This document shows positions 37,293 to 46,529 of a stretch of 58,988 bases of DNA, in pieces. The first letter of the stretch is position 1; each line of letters starts with the position of its first letter. The notes below the pieces were generated by a model that worked only from the letters and a program-made list of their open reading frames with translations, was not told the DNA's origin and made no database searches. The position numbers and the translations under genes are program-made. Location: positions 1-58,988 of the forward strand of contig NZ_JAINWJ010000041.1 of NCBI RefSeq assembly GCF_021021415.1, in the 5' to 3' direction. This DNA is from Martelella mediterranea. GTDB lineage: Bacteria > Pseudomonadota > Alphaproteobacteria > Rhizobiales > Rhizobiaceae.

Positions 37293-37502
37293 TCAAGGGT
37301 TCTGGATATGCGTATCATCTGTTATCCGCTGCTCTAATCTGGTATCGGAGCTGAAAACGCCGTGATTGTCTTCGATAAACTCTGCAACTGCCTGGCGCAT
37401 CAGCGCATATGGTGTGCTGTTCAGACGATTGGCCAGTGCGTTTAGTTTGCCGCGCGTATCGACATCCAACCGAACAGAAACGGGAGAGTTGGTGTCAATC
37501 AT
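37293..37502 (-). CDS. Ribbon-helix-helix (CopG/ParD-like) DNA-binding protein
   Basis: The 69-residue protein starts MIDTNSPVSVRLDVDTRGKLNALANRLNSTPYALMRQAVAEFIED, a classic ribbon-helix-helix domain. The ATG at 37502 follows AAGGAG with ideal spacing, and the gene begins 14 bp after the dotA stop. It is therefore probably the last gene of the leftward T4SS operon. No toxin gene adjoins it. It could be an autoregulator of the operon, a relaxosome accessory like TraY/MobC-type proteins, or an orphan antitoxin. Confidence 0.72.
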   Translation of the reverse strand: MIDTNSPVSVRLDVDTRGKLNALANRLNSTPYALMRQAVAEFIEDNHGVFSSDTRLEQRITDDTHIQNP

Positions 37503-37515
37503 TTCGGCTCCTTCC

Positions 37516-39735
37516 TTAATCATTCTTTCTCGGCGCATTGCCAGCGATGCGTCTATTTAGGGAGTTGCCTCCCGAAGTCGTCAGGCTGCCCATTGAGCCA
37601 GCTGTTCCGCCAGCAGCGACGTTCGCGCGTATGGCTGCATGCGTGTCGAGATCGCTGACGGCATCCGGCTCGATCAGTCGGAACACCTTCGCAGGAAATT
37701 CGGCGATCAAGGCAAAAGAGCGTTCCAGCATGACGACATATGCGAAGAGCATAAACACCATGATGGCCAAGATGCCGATGAACCACGTGATTTGGGTGTA
37801 GCTGTCACCAGACAGAGCCTGGGCTGCGGTTATGGCGTAGTAAAAGCCCCCGTTGAGAAGCGTCCCGCCAATCCGGAAGATGATCATGCCCACGAGAAGC
37901 CCGAAGAGCATGAGCACCGGTGTTGCCGTCAGCGCCAGCAACATGACGTATCCGCGCCGGGCCTGCCGACCGCCCAAACCTTCGCCTTCCATCGACAAGT
38001 GAGCGATTGCCCACAACGGTGCGGCGAAGATCATCTCAACGACCAACAGGAAGAAGGCCGTCACGCCGATGACCCAAATCACTGTCGGGATCATTGGCAG
38101 CACAAATGCCATGAAGTAGCCGGCAACCGAGATCCCGCTCAAGACCCAGCCGAGAAAGCCGGCGAACGCGATCACGGATTGTCCAAGAAAAGGCACCGCT
38201 GCCAGCACCGCGAGCGAAATCATGATGACGCCGCTATAGAACGCCAGCTGATTGCCGACGGCGATCAGGCCCACCATAGGGTCGCCGTCATTGGCAGCCG
38301 GGTTCAGAAAGTCGAAGGCTTCGTACAGATTGCCGGCAGACACCATATAGGATGTCATGTCGGCCGTTGAATCCGCAAAGGCTGCGCGCTCGTTGGTAAA
38401 GGCGCGAACATTGCTTCGGGCGACGCTCTCGTTCCACCATTCGACCACACCATTGTAGGTGCCGGCGAAACTCTCAAGGAATTTCGTGGCGTCTCCCTGG
38501 GCTGAACCGAACAGATACCAGTTGGCGTCGTCATATTGCGAGGCAACAGACTCTCCGACCCGACCTTTCGGATTGGCTGTCGCTCCGATCGCGCCGCCGG
38601 GTGTTGTCTGCGGAATTCCTCCCGCGACGGCCGAAGCGTCGGCGGTAAAGCGGCTGATCAGCTGATAGTAGTAGCCCGCTTGCAGCCATCCGCCATCCTT
38701 CAGACTGGCAGACAGGTCGATGTTCTGCTCCATGTCGCCGATGCCGTTGATGTTGATCGTTTCTGTTTCGGATGCCGCGGATTGGACGTCCTTTTGCAGC
38801 TTGTCGGTTGCGATATAGTCCTTGAGGATGTTGGCATGAAGTTCGCGCCATTCCGCAAGATCATCTGCAAGGCCCCTATATTCGGGCAAAGGTTGCCTTT
38901 GAGAGACGGCCAGGGCGACTGAATCCGCCGTCGGCGCATAGTTGTTGGTGATCTGAGTAACTGCGTCGCGCATGGCTTTTGCATAGTCAGCGTATGTTTT
39001 GTCCGATGAGGCAGCGATCCTTTGGAAACCTTTGGTTTCGGAAGGAAGCGTGATCGTACCGCACGCACCCCGATAATTGGGCATGTCATAGGAGAGCGCC
39101 GAGCTGCCGCTGGCGGTTGTCCGCCAGTTTTTGGTAATGCCTGCAATGTCGCCCCCGCCCTTTGCAGCCTCAGCGTTGTAAACAGCCCGGCACATTTCCA
39201 TGCGCCAAACAGCCTGAATGAACTGGCCGTCCTTTTGGGACATGTCCGTGCCAACGATCGGCATGTGGTCGTTGAACACCAGATCCACGCTCTTTTGCCA
39301 AAAGTAGGATGCCGTACCCGTTCCAAACTGGACCAGATAGGCGGCTGCATGCTGAACGCCGTTGTAACCTGTCGCAGGGATAGGAATAAGCAGCGCCGCT
39401 GCGACCAGTGTGCGGATCGGTGCCCACAGCGATGAGTGGCGCCGGCCGAGGACTTCGCCGTGGTGCGCCGATTCCATCGTCCCGATGATAATGTTGTAGG
39501 CCAGCAAGATCGCACCGAGGGCGAAGAACAGGATATTGAAGTCCGAGATTAGCACCGAGATCAGGGTTCTGTCGTTCGGGCCGGGAAAAAGCGGACCAAA
39601 AATCGTGTTCAGATAGGTGTTCGTTCGTTCGTCGCCGCCGCCGGACAGAATGTCCACGACATCGATTTCCTGTGCGAACGCGCCGGAACTGGTAAAGATG
39701 AAGGCCAGGGGCAGACCTTTGAAAAATCGCCGCAA
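37516..39735 (-). CDS. dotA: DotA/TraY-family inner-membrane protein of the type IVB secretion system
   Basis: The 739-residue protein has a signal peptide (LPLAFIFTSSGAFAQ). A first pair of helices follows (LISDFNILFFALGAILLAYNIIIGTMESAHHGEVLGRRHSSLWAPIRT). There is then a large periplasmic region (about 130-480) and a cluster of C-terminal helices (about 495-690). ESAHHGEVLGRRHSSLWAPIRTLVAAALLIPIP and the length match TraY of IncI plasmids (about 745) rather than the longer Legionella DotA. DotA-type proteins are essential polytopic components whose exact role in the channel is unclear. It is in the late part of the leftward operon. Confidence 0.9.
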   Translation of the reverse strand: MRRFFKGLPLAFIFTSSGAFAQEIDVVDILSGGGDERTNTYLNTIFGPLFPGPNDRTLISVLISDFNILFFALGAILLAYNIIIGTMESAHHGEVLGRRHSSLWAPIRTLVAAALLIPIPATGYNGVQHAAAYLVQFGTGTASYFWQKSVDLVFNDHMPIVGTDMSQKDGQFIQAVWRMEMCRAVYNAEAAKGGGDIAGITKNWRTTASGSSALSYDMPNYRGACGTITLPSETKGFQRIAASSDKTYADYAKAMRDAVTQITNNYAPTADSVALAVSQRQPLPEYRGLADDLAEWRELHANILKDYIATDKLQKDVQSAASETETININGIGDMEQNIDLSASLKDGGWLQAGYYYQLISRFTADASAVAGGIPQTTPGGAIGATANPKGRVGESVASQYDDANWYLFGSAQGDATKFLESFAGTYNGVVEWWNESVARSNVRAFTNERAAFADSTADMTSYMVSAGNLYEAFDFLNPAANDGDPMVGLIAVGNQLAFYSGVIMISLAVLAAVPFLGQSVIAFAGFLGWVLSGISVAGYFMAFVLPMIPTVIWVIGVTAFFLLVVEMIFAAPLWAIAHLSMEGEGLGGRQARRGYVMLLALTATPVLMLFGLLVGMIIFRIGGTLLNGGFYYAITAAQALSGDSYTQITWFIGILAIMVFMLFAYVVMLERSFALIAEFPAKVFRLIEPDAVSDLDTHAAIRANVAAGGTAGSMGSLTTSGGNSLNRRIAGNAPRKND

Positions 39736-39738
39736 GGT

Positions 39739-40254
39739 TCAATCCTTCCTGATTATCTGCATGTCGTAGGGAAGACGGTGCTGGAGGTAGTCCGCAAAGG
39801 GGCCGAAACGGCCCTGTCGGATTTGCCAGTAGGCAAAGTCAGCTTTCATGGCCTTGGCCGCTAACAAAAGTGCCAAAACGATGAGTGCGATGAGCGTGAA
39901 AATGCTGAAGATGCCGAAGGCAAACATGGCCGGGATCGCAGCGAGACAAAGAAACGCGATGATCGTGTAAACCGTTCGCTCCCGTAGCCAGGCGCGGGCA
40001 TCGTCGTCGATTTCCTTTTGGCTCATTCCAGATGTCTGGGCCTTGAAGCGGGAGATGCCGCCGTCTTCGTCCGTCTTGAAGAACCTGTCACGCGAATAGC
40101 GCTTCGGTCGCATCGTGCTGGAGATAATATCCCATGCCGCCATGCCGACCGAAAACCCGGACGTGACGATGAAGGAAAGCTGGTGCATGCCGCCGCGTCG
40201 GGCAAGCCAGCCAGTCTTGTGCGGATCATCCTGTCGGTTCCGCCGTCTTTTCAT
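39739..40254 (-). CDS. T4SS-operon membrane protein, TraX position
   Basis: The 171-residue protein has a hydrophilic N-terminus and a weakly hydrophobic stretch (LSFIVTSGFSVGMAAWDII). A membrane hairpin follows (TVYTIIAFLCLAAIPAMFAFGIFSIFTLIALIVLALLLAA), then a basic tail (AYWQIRQGRFGPFADYLQHRLPYDMQIIRKD). It directly precedes dotA, where IncI plasmids have traX, but no sequence-level similarity to TraX can be claimed by eye. It overlaps the upstream gene (TGATG). Confidence 0.6.
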   Translation of the reverse strand: MKRRRNRQDDPHKTGWLARRGGMHQLSFIVTSGFSVGMAAWDIISSTMRPKRYSRDRFFKTDEDGGISRFKAQTSGMSQKEIDDDARAWLRERTVYTIIAFLCLAAIPAMFAFGIFSIFTLIALIVLALLLAAKAMKADFAYWQIRQGRFGPFADYLQHRLPYDMQIIRKD

Positions 40255-41363
40255 CAGTCATTCACCGGGATTACGGTTGTCCTGCTGTCGCGATCGTCAA
40301 GCTGAAGAGCGAGCAGTGCAGACAGAGCGGCCGCCTGTCGCCGTTCGAGACCGAAACGCTCCCATGAGACGTAGAGCTGCAGGGCATTGGTCAGAAGGTT
40401 TTCGCGTTCAACGGCTTCTGGTGACATCTTGGCAACGGCCTGATGCCATTCCGGATTCGGGAAGCGACTTTCAACGAAAATATCCAAAGCCTGAAGTTTC
40501 GAAACCTTGTCTCCAATCTCATAGGGGTAGTTGGTCGGCGCGGCCTTTTTGGCCCATCCGGCGAGCTCGCTGCTGCCGGTCGGCGCACTCAGATCGCCAA
40601 GGTAGGAAAGAATGGCGTGAGAGGCTGAGCGACGTGTCGCGTCGACCTGGCGCGCCGCCATCTGCGCCTTGCCGGCCGGCGTTTTCGCTTCGCCTTCCGT
40701 AATTGGCTTTGCCGGGATCGGGTCAACCATATTGTTGACCATGCGTGCATATGCCTGAGCAACCTTACCTTCGGACGTGTCCAACGTCTGCGCATCGGTC
40801 AGAAAACGAATGTCAGACGTCGGATCTTTGAAGCCGCCAACATCTTCCAGCTCGTCCCGGTCTTTGATAATCGCATTGGCGACCGCAAGCCCACCCTGGG
40901 AAACGGCCTGTCCCTCAGCACCGTTGCCACGCGAGCGATTGCGCGAAAGATTGGAGACGTCAGTCCCGCCGCCGCCATAGGAAGCAGTTCCGCCGCCAAA
41001 TTGCATCAGCCCGGAAAGGTCGAAGCAGGCCGAGGCTGCCGGATCGTAGCGACCGCCCTCAGCCTGGCCGCGGGCCTCCTGACGCGCCCGCAGCGTGTCA
41101 TTCAACTGTGCTGCGTCCTCGATGCGCTTTTGCGCCTCGACGGATCGATTGGAATAGGCACTCAGCTGTGCGACCCCTTTCAGGATAGTATCCGCAATTT
41201 GCTGACCGACATCCGTCGTATGGTCGTTGACGTCCTGAATTGTCTTGTTGCTGTATTGGGCAACAATATTGCGCACGCCACCGCAGGAGCATGCCGCTTC
41301 AGCCGTCTGCGCCAGTCCGACACTCGCAACCGAAACCAACAAGCCATAAATCAGGTGTTTCAT
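40254..41363 (-). CDS. Periplasmic T4SS-operon protein, TraW position
   Basis: The roughly 370-residue protein has a signal peptide (IYGLLVSVASVGLAQTAEA) and mature sequence beginning ACSCGGVRNIVAQY. It is Gly/Ser-rich around residues 110-150 (FGGGTASYGGGGTD) and helical elsewhere, ending LQLYVSWERFGLERRQAAALSALLALQ. The position two genes before dotA/traY corresponds to traW of IncI plasmids. Whether it is a true TraW homologue needs a profile search. The ATG at 41363 overlaps the preceding stop (TGATG); a GTG one codon upstream is possible. The CSC pair could be a DsbC-like isomerase substrate. Confidence 0.65.
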   Translation of the reverse strand: MKHLIYGLLVSVASVGLAQTAEAACSCGGVRNIVAQYSNKTIQDVNDHTTDVGQQIADTILKGVAQLSAYSNRSVEAQKRIEDAAQLNDTLRARQEARGQAEGGRYDPAASACFDLSGLMQFGGGTASYGGGGTDVSNLSRNRSRGNGAEGQAVSQGGLAVANAIIKDRDELEDVGGFKDPTSDIRFLTDAQTLDTSEGKVAQAYARMVNNMVDPIPAKPITEGEAKTPAGKAQMAARQVDATRRSASHAILSYLGDLSAPTGSSELAGWAKKAAPTNYPYEIGDKVSKLQALDIFVESRFPNPEWHQAVAKMSPEAVERENLLTNALQLYVSWERFGLERRQAAALSALLALQLDDRDSRTTVIPVND

Positions 41364-41956
41364 CACTGTCCTCCGGTGCCATAGAGCTTCTGATAAGTGT
41401 CGCGGAGCAGCGAATTCTCGCCAGCGTCTCTGACGCCCGCGTCGCCGCCATAGTCGCCGCCCTGTGACAGACCCATGTTGACGGACCCGAAGTCGAGAAC
41501 GTCACTGGAACCGCCGGTAAAGCTGTCTACCGAGATGCCGTCGAAGGACGGCAGCTGAAGCGCCGATGTCAGGGGCTCCGTGGCCTTGTCCCAGGCTTCT
41601 TGTGCAAAGGAGCAGATCTGTTGTTCTGCGTTGGACAAGGCAGAATCGAACAGGCCCTGCACATCAGGAACCTGAATGGCGATATCCAGGTCCAGATTCA
41701 TGAGATTGTCCAGGCAGCCAAGGCCATCAATGGGCTTCGGTTGTTGAAGCGCCGCTTCTTTTCGAGCCACCTCAGTGTCGATTCCTGCGCGGATTGCGTC
41801 GGTCAAACTGATTTTAACGGTGTCAGTACATGCGCCGCTTTGGCCGCCGAGCATGGAATCGAATAGTTGTTCGATCTGGTCGGTTCCCTCTGCGGCATGG
41901 GTCAATCCCGCGTGCAGCATCAGGGCAGGTGCAAAAACCAATAGAAGCTTCTTCAT
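41363..41956 (-). CDS. Small exported T4SS-operon protein of unknown family
   Basis: The 197-residue protein has a signal peptide (LLLVFAPALMLHAGLTHAA). Its mature part has three cysteines (SGACTDTVK, GLGCLDNLM, QQICSFAQ) and a Gly/Asp/Ser-rich C-terminus (DFGSVNMGLSQGGDYGGDAGVRDAG). It overlaps both neighbours, so it is an integral member of the leftward operon. No homologue is recognised. It is a candidate periplasmic or pilus-associated component. Confidence 0.6.
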   Translation of the reverse strand: MKKLLLVFAPALMLHAGLTHAAEGTDQIEQLFDSMLGGQSGACTDTVKISLTDAIRAGIDTEVARKEAALQQPKPIDGLGCLDNLMNLDLDIAIQVPDVQGLFDSALSNAEQQICSFAQEAWDKATEPLTSALQLPSFDGISVDSFTGGSSDVLDFGSVNMGLSQGGDYGGDAGVRDAGENSLLRDTYQKLYGTGGQ

Positions 41957-42672
41957 AGCGTTTTCTTTTCTCCCTGATATGGCGGCACTTCCTGAATGAG
42001 AACGGGCCGCTTTGATCCAAAGCCGGGAAAGTCGCTGGTCGCGCCATACATTCCCCCGACGGAATAGCTGTTCGTGTATCCGAAGCCGTCGTATGAATTG
42101 CCGTTGATGGATGCCATGCGCTTCAGGATGAGATCCTGCAGCTGCGCATAGGATGACAGACCATTGGCCGCGAGATAGCTCTCGGGTAGCGCGTTGGGAT
42201 CAAAACCGCTTGCGACCCAATCATTCAGGGCGCCGGAGCCAAGAAAATGCGCCGCGTCCAGCAGGCTTTCCTGTGTGATCTGCACGCCATTGACTGTCTG
42301 ACCCACCAGCCCGCGTGTTTGGGAACTCATTGAATTCCAGTTGCTGATGGTCAGCTCGTTCACGGCGCGCTCTTGCAACGCCTTACCGGCTTCGGAATAC
42401 CGGAGATCGTCAAGCGAAGAGACGCCGGCGGCGCGGGCCTTTTCGGTGAAGGTGTAGTTTGACCAGTCACCACCAGATCCCTGGGTATATCCGAGCGTGG
42501 CCCATGTACCGGCCGTGATCTGGTACTTGCCGAGCGCGGTGCCCTTCTCGTTGATGATCGAGTAGCTGTCGCCGCCTTCATGCCCCTTGAGCGCATCCAG
42601 ATATCCGGCATGTGCCGCTACAGATGCCAGGCCGAGCGAAAAAGCGGATAAGCACAAGATAACCTGTTTCAT
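41953..42672 (-). CDS. Lytic transglycosylase-like exported protein
   Basis: The 239-residue protein has a signal peptide (MKQVILCLSAFSLGLASVAAHA). A lysozyme-like segment follows, LDALKGHEGGDSYSIINEKGTALGKYQITAGTWATLGY, in which Glu32 and the GKYQ block resemble transglycosylase motifs. It probably opens peptidoglycan for assembly of the secretion channel, the role filled by VirB1 or TraL-type proteins elsewhere. The C-terminal half (residues about 150-239) is unrecognised. It is coupled to both neighbours by ATGA overlaps. Confidence 0.68.
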   Translation of the reverse strand: MKQVILCLSAFSLGLASVAAHAGYLDALKGHEGGDSYSIINEKGTALGKYQITAGTWATLGYTQGSGGDWSNYTFTEKARAAGVSSLDDLRYSEAGKALQERAVNELTISNWNSMSSQTRGLVGQTVNGVQITQESLLDAAHFLGSGALNDWVASGFDPNALPESYLAANGLSSYAQLQDLILKRMASINGNSYDGFGYTNSYSVGGMYGATSDFPGFGSKRPVLIQEVPPYQGEKKTL

Positions 42673-43505
42673 AGCGGCTTCTCCCGACCGGCCTCCAGGA
42701 CAGGCATAAGACCGATTGTCTTGACCCGTTCACCACTGCCGACGCTGTAAACGCCAATGCCGTCATCGATCGACAATTCGATCAAGCGGTAACCTTCCTC
42801 GTCGCGATCTGGCTCCAGAGCGAAATCTTCGGCATAGGTCCGAAAGTTGGCGATCGCCTTGTTATCCCCGTCGAGGACAATCAGTGGGCAGGGACCGTTG
42901 CCGCAATAGTAAAGGGAACGCGCTGTAATGACGGTTTCGTCGCCGCTCTTCAGGTCCACGTCAAATGCGAGAAACTCAGGCGGCTCGACGCCCTCGGGAG
43001 GTGCCGATCGAGCATTCAGGACGCCATAGGCGGCGCGCTTCTCATCTTCCGTGGCAACGCGGGACTCGTAAACATCACCTAGTACCTGGGGCGAGTAGGA
43101 CGTGCTGAACCATTTCCAAACACGACCGTCGTCGGCATGGATGGAGCGAATGCCATCCATGCCGACGTCTCCAATACCCACCGCATCGCCAAGGCCCCGC
43201 CAGACTTCAAGCCACATTGCGTCCGGCTCGCTGTAATAAAGAGCAACAACGCCGCAGTTTGGATCGCATTTGCGGTTGTCGCCGAGGCGCACCACCATCT
43301 GGTCATAGCTATCGGTCGGCTCTTCCAGCCAGACGCGCTCGGCCTCGACCATGCGATAGAAGCGCCCATACATCTTGCGAGCGACCTGTGTCGCATCCGC
43401 ATCCACATCGTTGAAGGTGATGTATTTGGTCGCTACGTCCGTGTCTTGCGCGACAGCTGCCGATGACGACAACAGAAGCGCCAGCGCCACGTTTCGAAAA
43501 CTCAT
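42669..43505 (-). CDS. Exported T4SS-operon protein with paired cysteines, unknown family
   Basis: The 278-residue protein has a signal peptide (NVALALLLSSSAAVAQ). Two cysteine pairs occur, in RKCDPNCGVVALYY and YYCGNGPCPLIVLDG, suggesting periplasmic disulfides. The rest is a mixed alpha/beta soluble sequence. No family is recognised. It lies directly downstream of dotO with a 4-bp overlap, where IncI operons carry traV, but resemblance to TraV was not verified. It may fold with help from the DsbC-like protein encoded in the divergent operon. Confidence 0.6.
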   Translation of the reverse strand: MSFRNVALALLLSSSAAVAQDTDVATKYITFNDVDADATQVARKMYGRFYRMVEAERVWLEEPTDSYDQMVVRLGDNRKCDPNCGVVALYYSEPDAMWLEVWRGLGDAVGIGDVGMDGIRSIHADDGRVWKWFSTSYSPQVLGDVYESRVATEDEKRAAYGVLNARSAPPEGVEPPEFLAFDVDLKSGDETVITARSLYYCGNGPCPLIVLDGDNKAIANFRTYAEDFALEPDRDEEGYRLIELSIDDGIGVYSVGSGERVKTIGLMPVLEAGREKPL

Positions 43506-46500
43506 GCTACTGCCTCCTTCACAATTTGATCTGCGAGATCGCGGATGACATCGCCTCTTTTGCCCTCGTCAACGGCAACGCCCCGATCTTCCAGCTCACC
43601 GAGCCGGCGTTCGATCGTTGCCTTTGCAGATCCGTCGGGAAAGCGGGCGGCCAGAATGGCGCGCGCGCGCTTCGAGCCGAGACGGTCATAGAGCATGGAC
43701 CGCAAGGCCGTGTCCTCGGATGTGGTGGACAGCGCCCATAGCTCGATCGGGCCGAGCTCATTGATCAGATATTGGGTGTAAACACCGCTCTTCAGCGTCA
43801 GATAAGCCATGACCGGAGCGCCCTCGCCAGGGACGGGGCCATGGAGCGTTCGGAGGATCGATCGAGCAGAGGCTGAAAGATTGTAGGTTTCGGAGACCTC
43901 TGAAATCGCGCTTTCGGTCGGCACGTTGCAGAACCAAATATTGGTGACGAGCTTCTGGATGGCCTCATCGAAGTCATCCATCAGCTGCGATGCCAAGGCG
44001 ATCTGGACACCCGCTTTCCGGCACACTCGAACGTCATTGATGACCTGCTGGCGAATACCGAGCCCACCAGTCATGTGGTACTCGTCAAAGCACAGTCGTT
44101 TGTGCATCTGACGGTTATTTTTCCAACGGCGCAGATGGTAGTCGATGTAGACTTGCGGTGCCTTCAGGCCCCGCAACTCGTCTTCGTCCAACCAGAAGTC
44201 AGAGGTGACGGCATGGTGGGCCAGCATATACATGATAGCGGTATGTCGTTTCGCTTGCGGCCCGACCGTCGCGGTCACGTCCGACAGATCAAAGGCTATG
44301 ATGCGCGCGCCGGAGACATCGAAACGCGTCGGGCGAGCGAGGATGGGGAAATCCTTGGTCGCGGAGCTGACCATGCGCTGAAATGCTTTAAGTACCGGCT
44401 CCTGGGTGCGCGTCACCATTTCTCGGAAGGGTTCTCGCACAGTCTCGGAATTCGATACCAAGATGAGATCGGACAGCGTCGGAACAGCAAAGCGCTGCGC
44501 CAGTGCAGCCTCATGCCGTCGACCGTTTTCCATCAGAATGTCGGTCACCTCCCACCAGGTCGAGGACTGGTCGGCGACATAGCCGACCTCACCGAGAGCG
44601 GCGTCGACTTCATAACTCTCCGATGGGACGTATTTCTTCGGCTCCCGGTCATCCGAAAACCGCTCATAGGCTTCGTTAATGCAGCTTGCTGCCAGCGTGG
44701 AAATACCGTCATAGGCCGATTCAGCCCCGTCCGGCGTGCATAGCAAGGTCACAAGATTGACGAGGTATCCGCGCTCGTGAACAAGGGGAAACCGCAATGC
44801 GAGCTGGGTGTCGAACGGATTGACAGAATACTGTTCTTCCATCCGAAGCCGGTGATAGACGACCTCGTGACGCCGGTTCGCCGGCAGGCTGTCACGCAGC
44901 AGCGAAATCAATCCGGCCGAGGACGGGCCGACATCGATGATCGAAATGCGGGGCAACAATCCGCTACCATCATCTGACTGGCCACTTTGCGGGGACATCG
45001 CCACGCCAAGGTTCATCGAGTTCAGCAGGACCGATTTGCCGGAGCCCGGCGTTCCGACGATAACGTCGACCCATGACGTCTGCTTGGATGATCCCGGCTG
45101 ATAGGGCCACAGCTTTCCGTCCGAAGTTCTGAACAGCACAGCGCCATGATCCCAGCATTTCGCCGGACGCGAAATCGGACTCATCGCCAGTGCATGCGAC
45201 AGGCTCGCTGCCATGGGCGGCGCCGTCGATGCGCAGTTCATCGCAAGCGCTGACGACATGACGTTTTCAACCGGATCGCCAATCAGTGCATCGGTTTGCG
45301 CTGATCCCCAGCGCTCGACAGCTCGCCGTAGATTGGCAACCTGTCTCATGAGCACGTCCTTGTGCGTTTTCGGAGCCCAGGCCGCAAAGGAGACACGGAA
45401 GCGAACGGCCGTATCGTCGATGCCGTCGGCTTCGCGCAAGGCATCGAACGCCTGTACGATACGCCGGTTGCGCGACGGCGCGGTCCAGGTGAACAGCCGA
45501 GCATATTGTTCTTTGAAGATCTGCCCCTGATAGCCGCCTGCTTCGATCAGCATCGAGGTGCGCCAGGAAATCCTGTCTTTGCTGTCGAGAACCCGCCGCA
45601 CAAGATCATTGAATGAAACAACGATCTCAGGCGGCAAGGACAAATCAAATCCCGAGAAGACGCTGTTGCCGATTTCAACCGTCGACTGATCGACGATCGT
45701 TGCGCTTTCGGTCAGCAACTGGCGAGAAAGCGCCGGCCACGTAAGATTGGAAATATCGCCCTTCTTCAGTTCGGCATTCGTGGACGGCATCTTCTTCCGC
45801 ATCATGTCCCCTGGCAGAACAGGAGACCAACTTGGTGATGCGTGCAGAAACTCGGGGTAGAGAACGCCTCTTGCGGCTGTGATGGCCGTACGCGCATCCA
45901 AGCGCTCCATTTCGATGCCGACCAGCGCAAATTCGCGCAAAAGCGCATCCGAGACCGACCTGTGACGTGTTCTGAGTGCTTCCAGAGCAGCATCGGGCCA
46001 TTGCGATTGTCGCATCGAGGGCGCGCCTGAGAGGTTTTTCCTCCTCGCCGCCTGCCCCGCCTTGATCTCGTTCTTTGTCAGGTTGGAGGGGCGTGACCAC
46101 ACCGCCAGATAAGAACGTTCTCCGGTCAGCTTTCGCGGCAAAATCCTACGGCGCTCGTCAATCAAGTCGCCAACGTCAAGACCGCTGTCATGGGCGACGC
46201 GCCCTATCGAGCTTAATGCCATGTCGATTTCAGATGCGCCGAGATCCGGCGAATGGCCGAACCAGAATTGCAGGGCGCATCCGGGAGAGGCAAAATAGGG
46301 TGTGATCGTGCGTCGCAGCTGTTCGACAGTCTGCGACACTTCCGTTTCACCGGCCAGCGAGCGGAACCCTTCGAGCGCAAAGACACTCACCAGCGACCCG
46401 TCGTCGGCGACAAGGGTATCGTTGTCCTCCGCGGTCACCAGACGGCAATAGCCATCCAGCGACTTGCGGAAGACCGAGCGGCTCAAGGCCGCTGCGATGT

Positions 46501-46528
46501 AGTCGAGGGTTTCGCCGAAACGTGCCAT
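43502..46528 (-). CDS. dotO: DotO/IcmB/TraU-family secretion ATPase
   Basis: At 1008 residues it is almost the same length as Legionella IcmB (about 1009) and IncI TraU. Walker A is GTPGSGKS at 492-499 in SWVDVIVGTPGSGKSVLLNS. Walker B lies in RLCFDEYHMTGGLGIRQQVINDVRVCRKAGVQIALASQ. DotO is the VirB4-like ATPase at the cytoplasmic base of the type IVB channel, on which DotB docks. There are no strong membrane helices. It sits directly after icmD in the operon (1-bp gap) and overlaps the next gene. Confidence 0.93.
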   Translation of the reverse strand: MARFGETLDYIAAALSRSVFRKSLDGYCRLVTAEDNDTLVADDGSLVSVFALEGFRSLAGETEVSQTVEQLRRTITPYFASPGCALQFWFGHSPDLGASEIDMALSSIGRVAHDSGLDVGDLIDERRRILPRKLTGERSYLAVWSRPSNLTKNEIKAGQAARRKNLSGAPSMRQSQWPDAALEALRTRHRSVSDALLREFALVGIEMERLDARTAITAARGVLYPEFLHASPSWSPVLPGDMMRKKMPSTNAELKKGDISNLTWPALSRQLLTESATIVDQSTVEIGNSVFSGFDLSLPPEIVVSFNDLVRRVLDSKDRISWRTSMLIEAGGYQGQIFKEQYARLFTWTAPSRNRRIVQAFDALREADGIDDTAVRFRVSFAAWAPKTHKDVLMRQVANLRRAVERWGSAQTDALIGDPVENVMSSALAMNCASTAPPMAASLSHALAMSPISRPAKCWDHGAVLFRTSDGKLWPYQPGSSKQTSWVDVIVGTPGSGKSVLLNSMNLGVAMSPQSGQSDDGSGLLPRISIIDVGPSSAGLISLLRDSLPANRRHEVVYHRLRMEEQYSVNPFDTQLALRFPLVHERGYLVNLVTLLCTPDGAESAYDGISTLAASCINEAYERFSDDREPKKYVPSESYEVDAALGEVGYVADQSSTWWEVTDILMENGRRHEAALAQRFAVPTLSDLILVSNSETVREPFREMVTRTQEPVLKAFQRMVSSATKDFPILARPTRFDVSGARIIAFDLSDVTATVGPQAKRHTAIMYMLAHHAVTSDFWLDEDELRGLKAPQVYIDYHLRRWKNNRQMHKRLCFDEYHMTGGLGIRQQVINDVRVCRKAGVQIALASQLMDDFDEAIQKLVTNIWFCNVPTESAISEVSETYNLSASARSILRTLHGPVPGEGAPVMAYLTLKSGVYTQYLINELGPIELWALSTTSEDTALRSMLYDRLGSKRARAILAARFPDGSAKATIERRLGELEDRGVAVDEGKRGDVIRDLADQIVKEAVA

Positions 46529-46529
46529 A

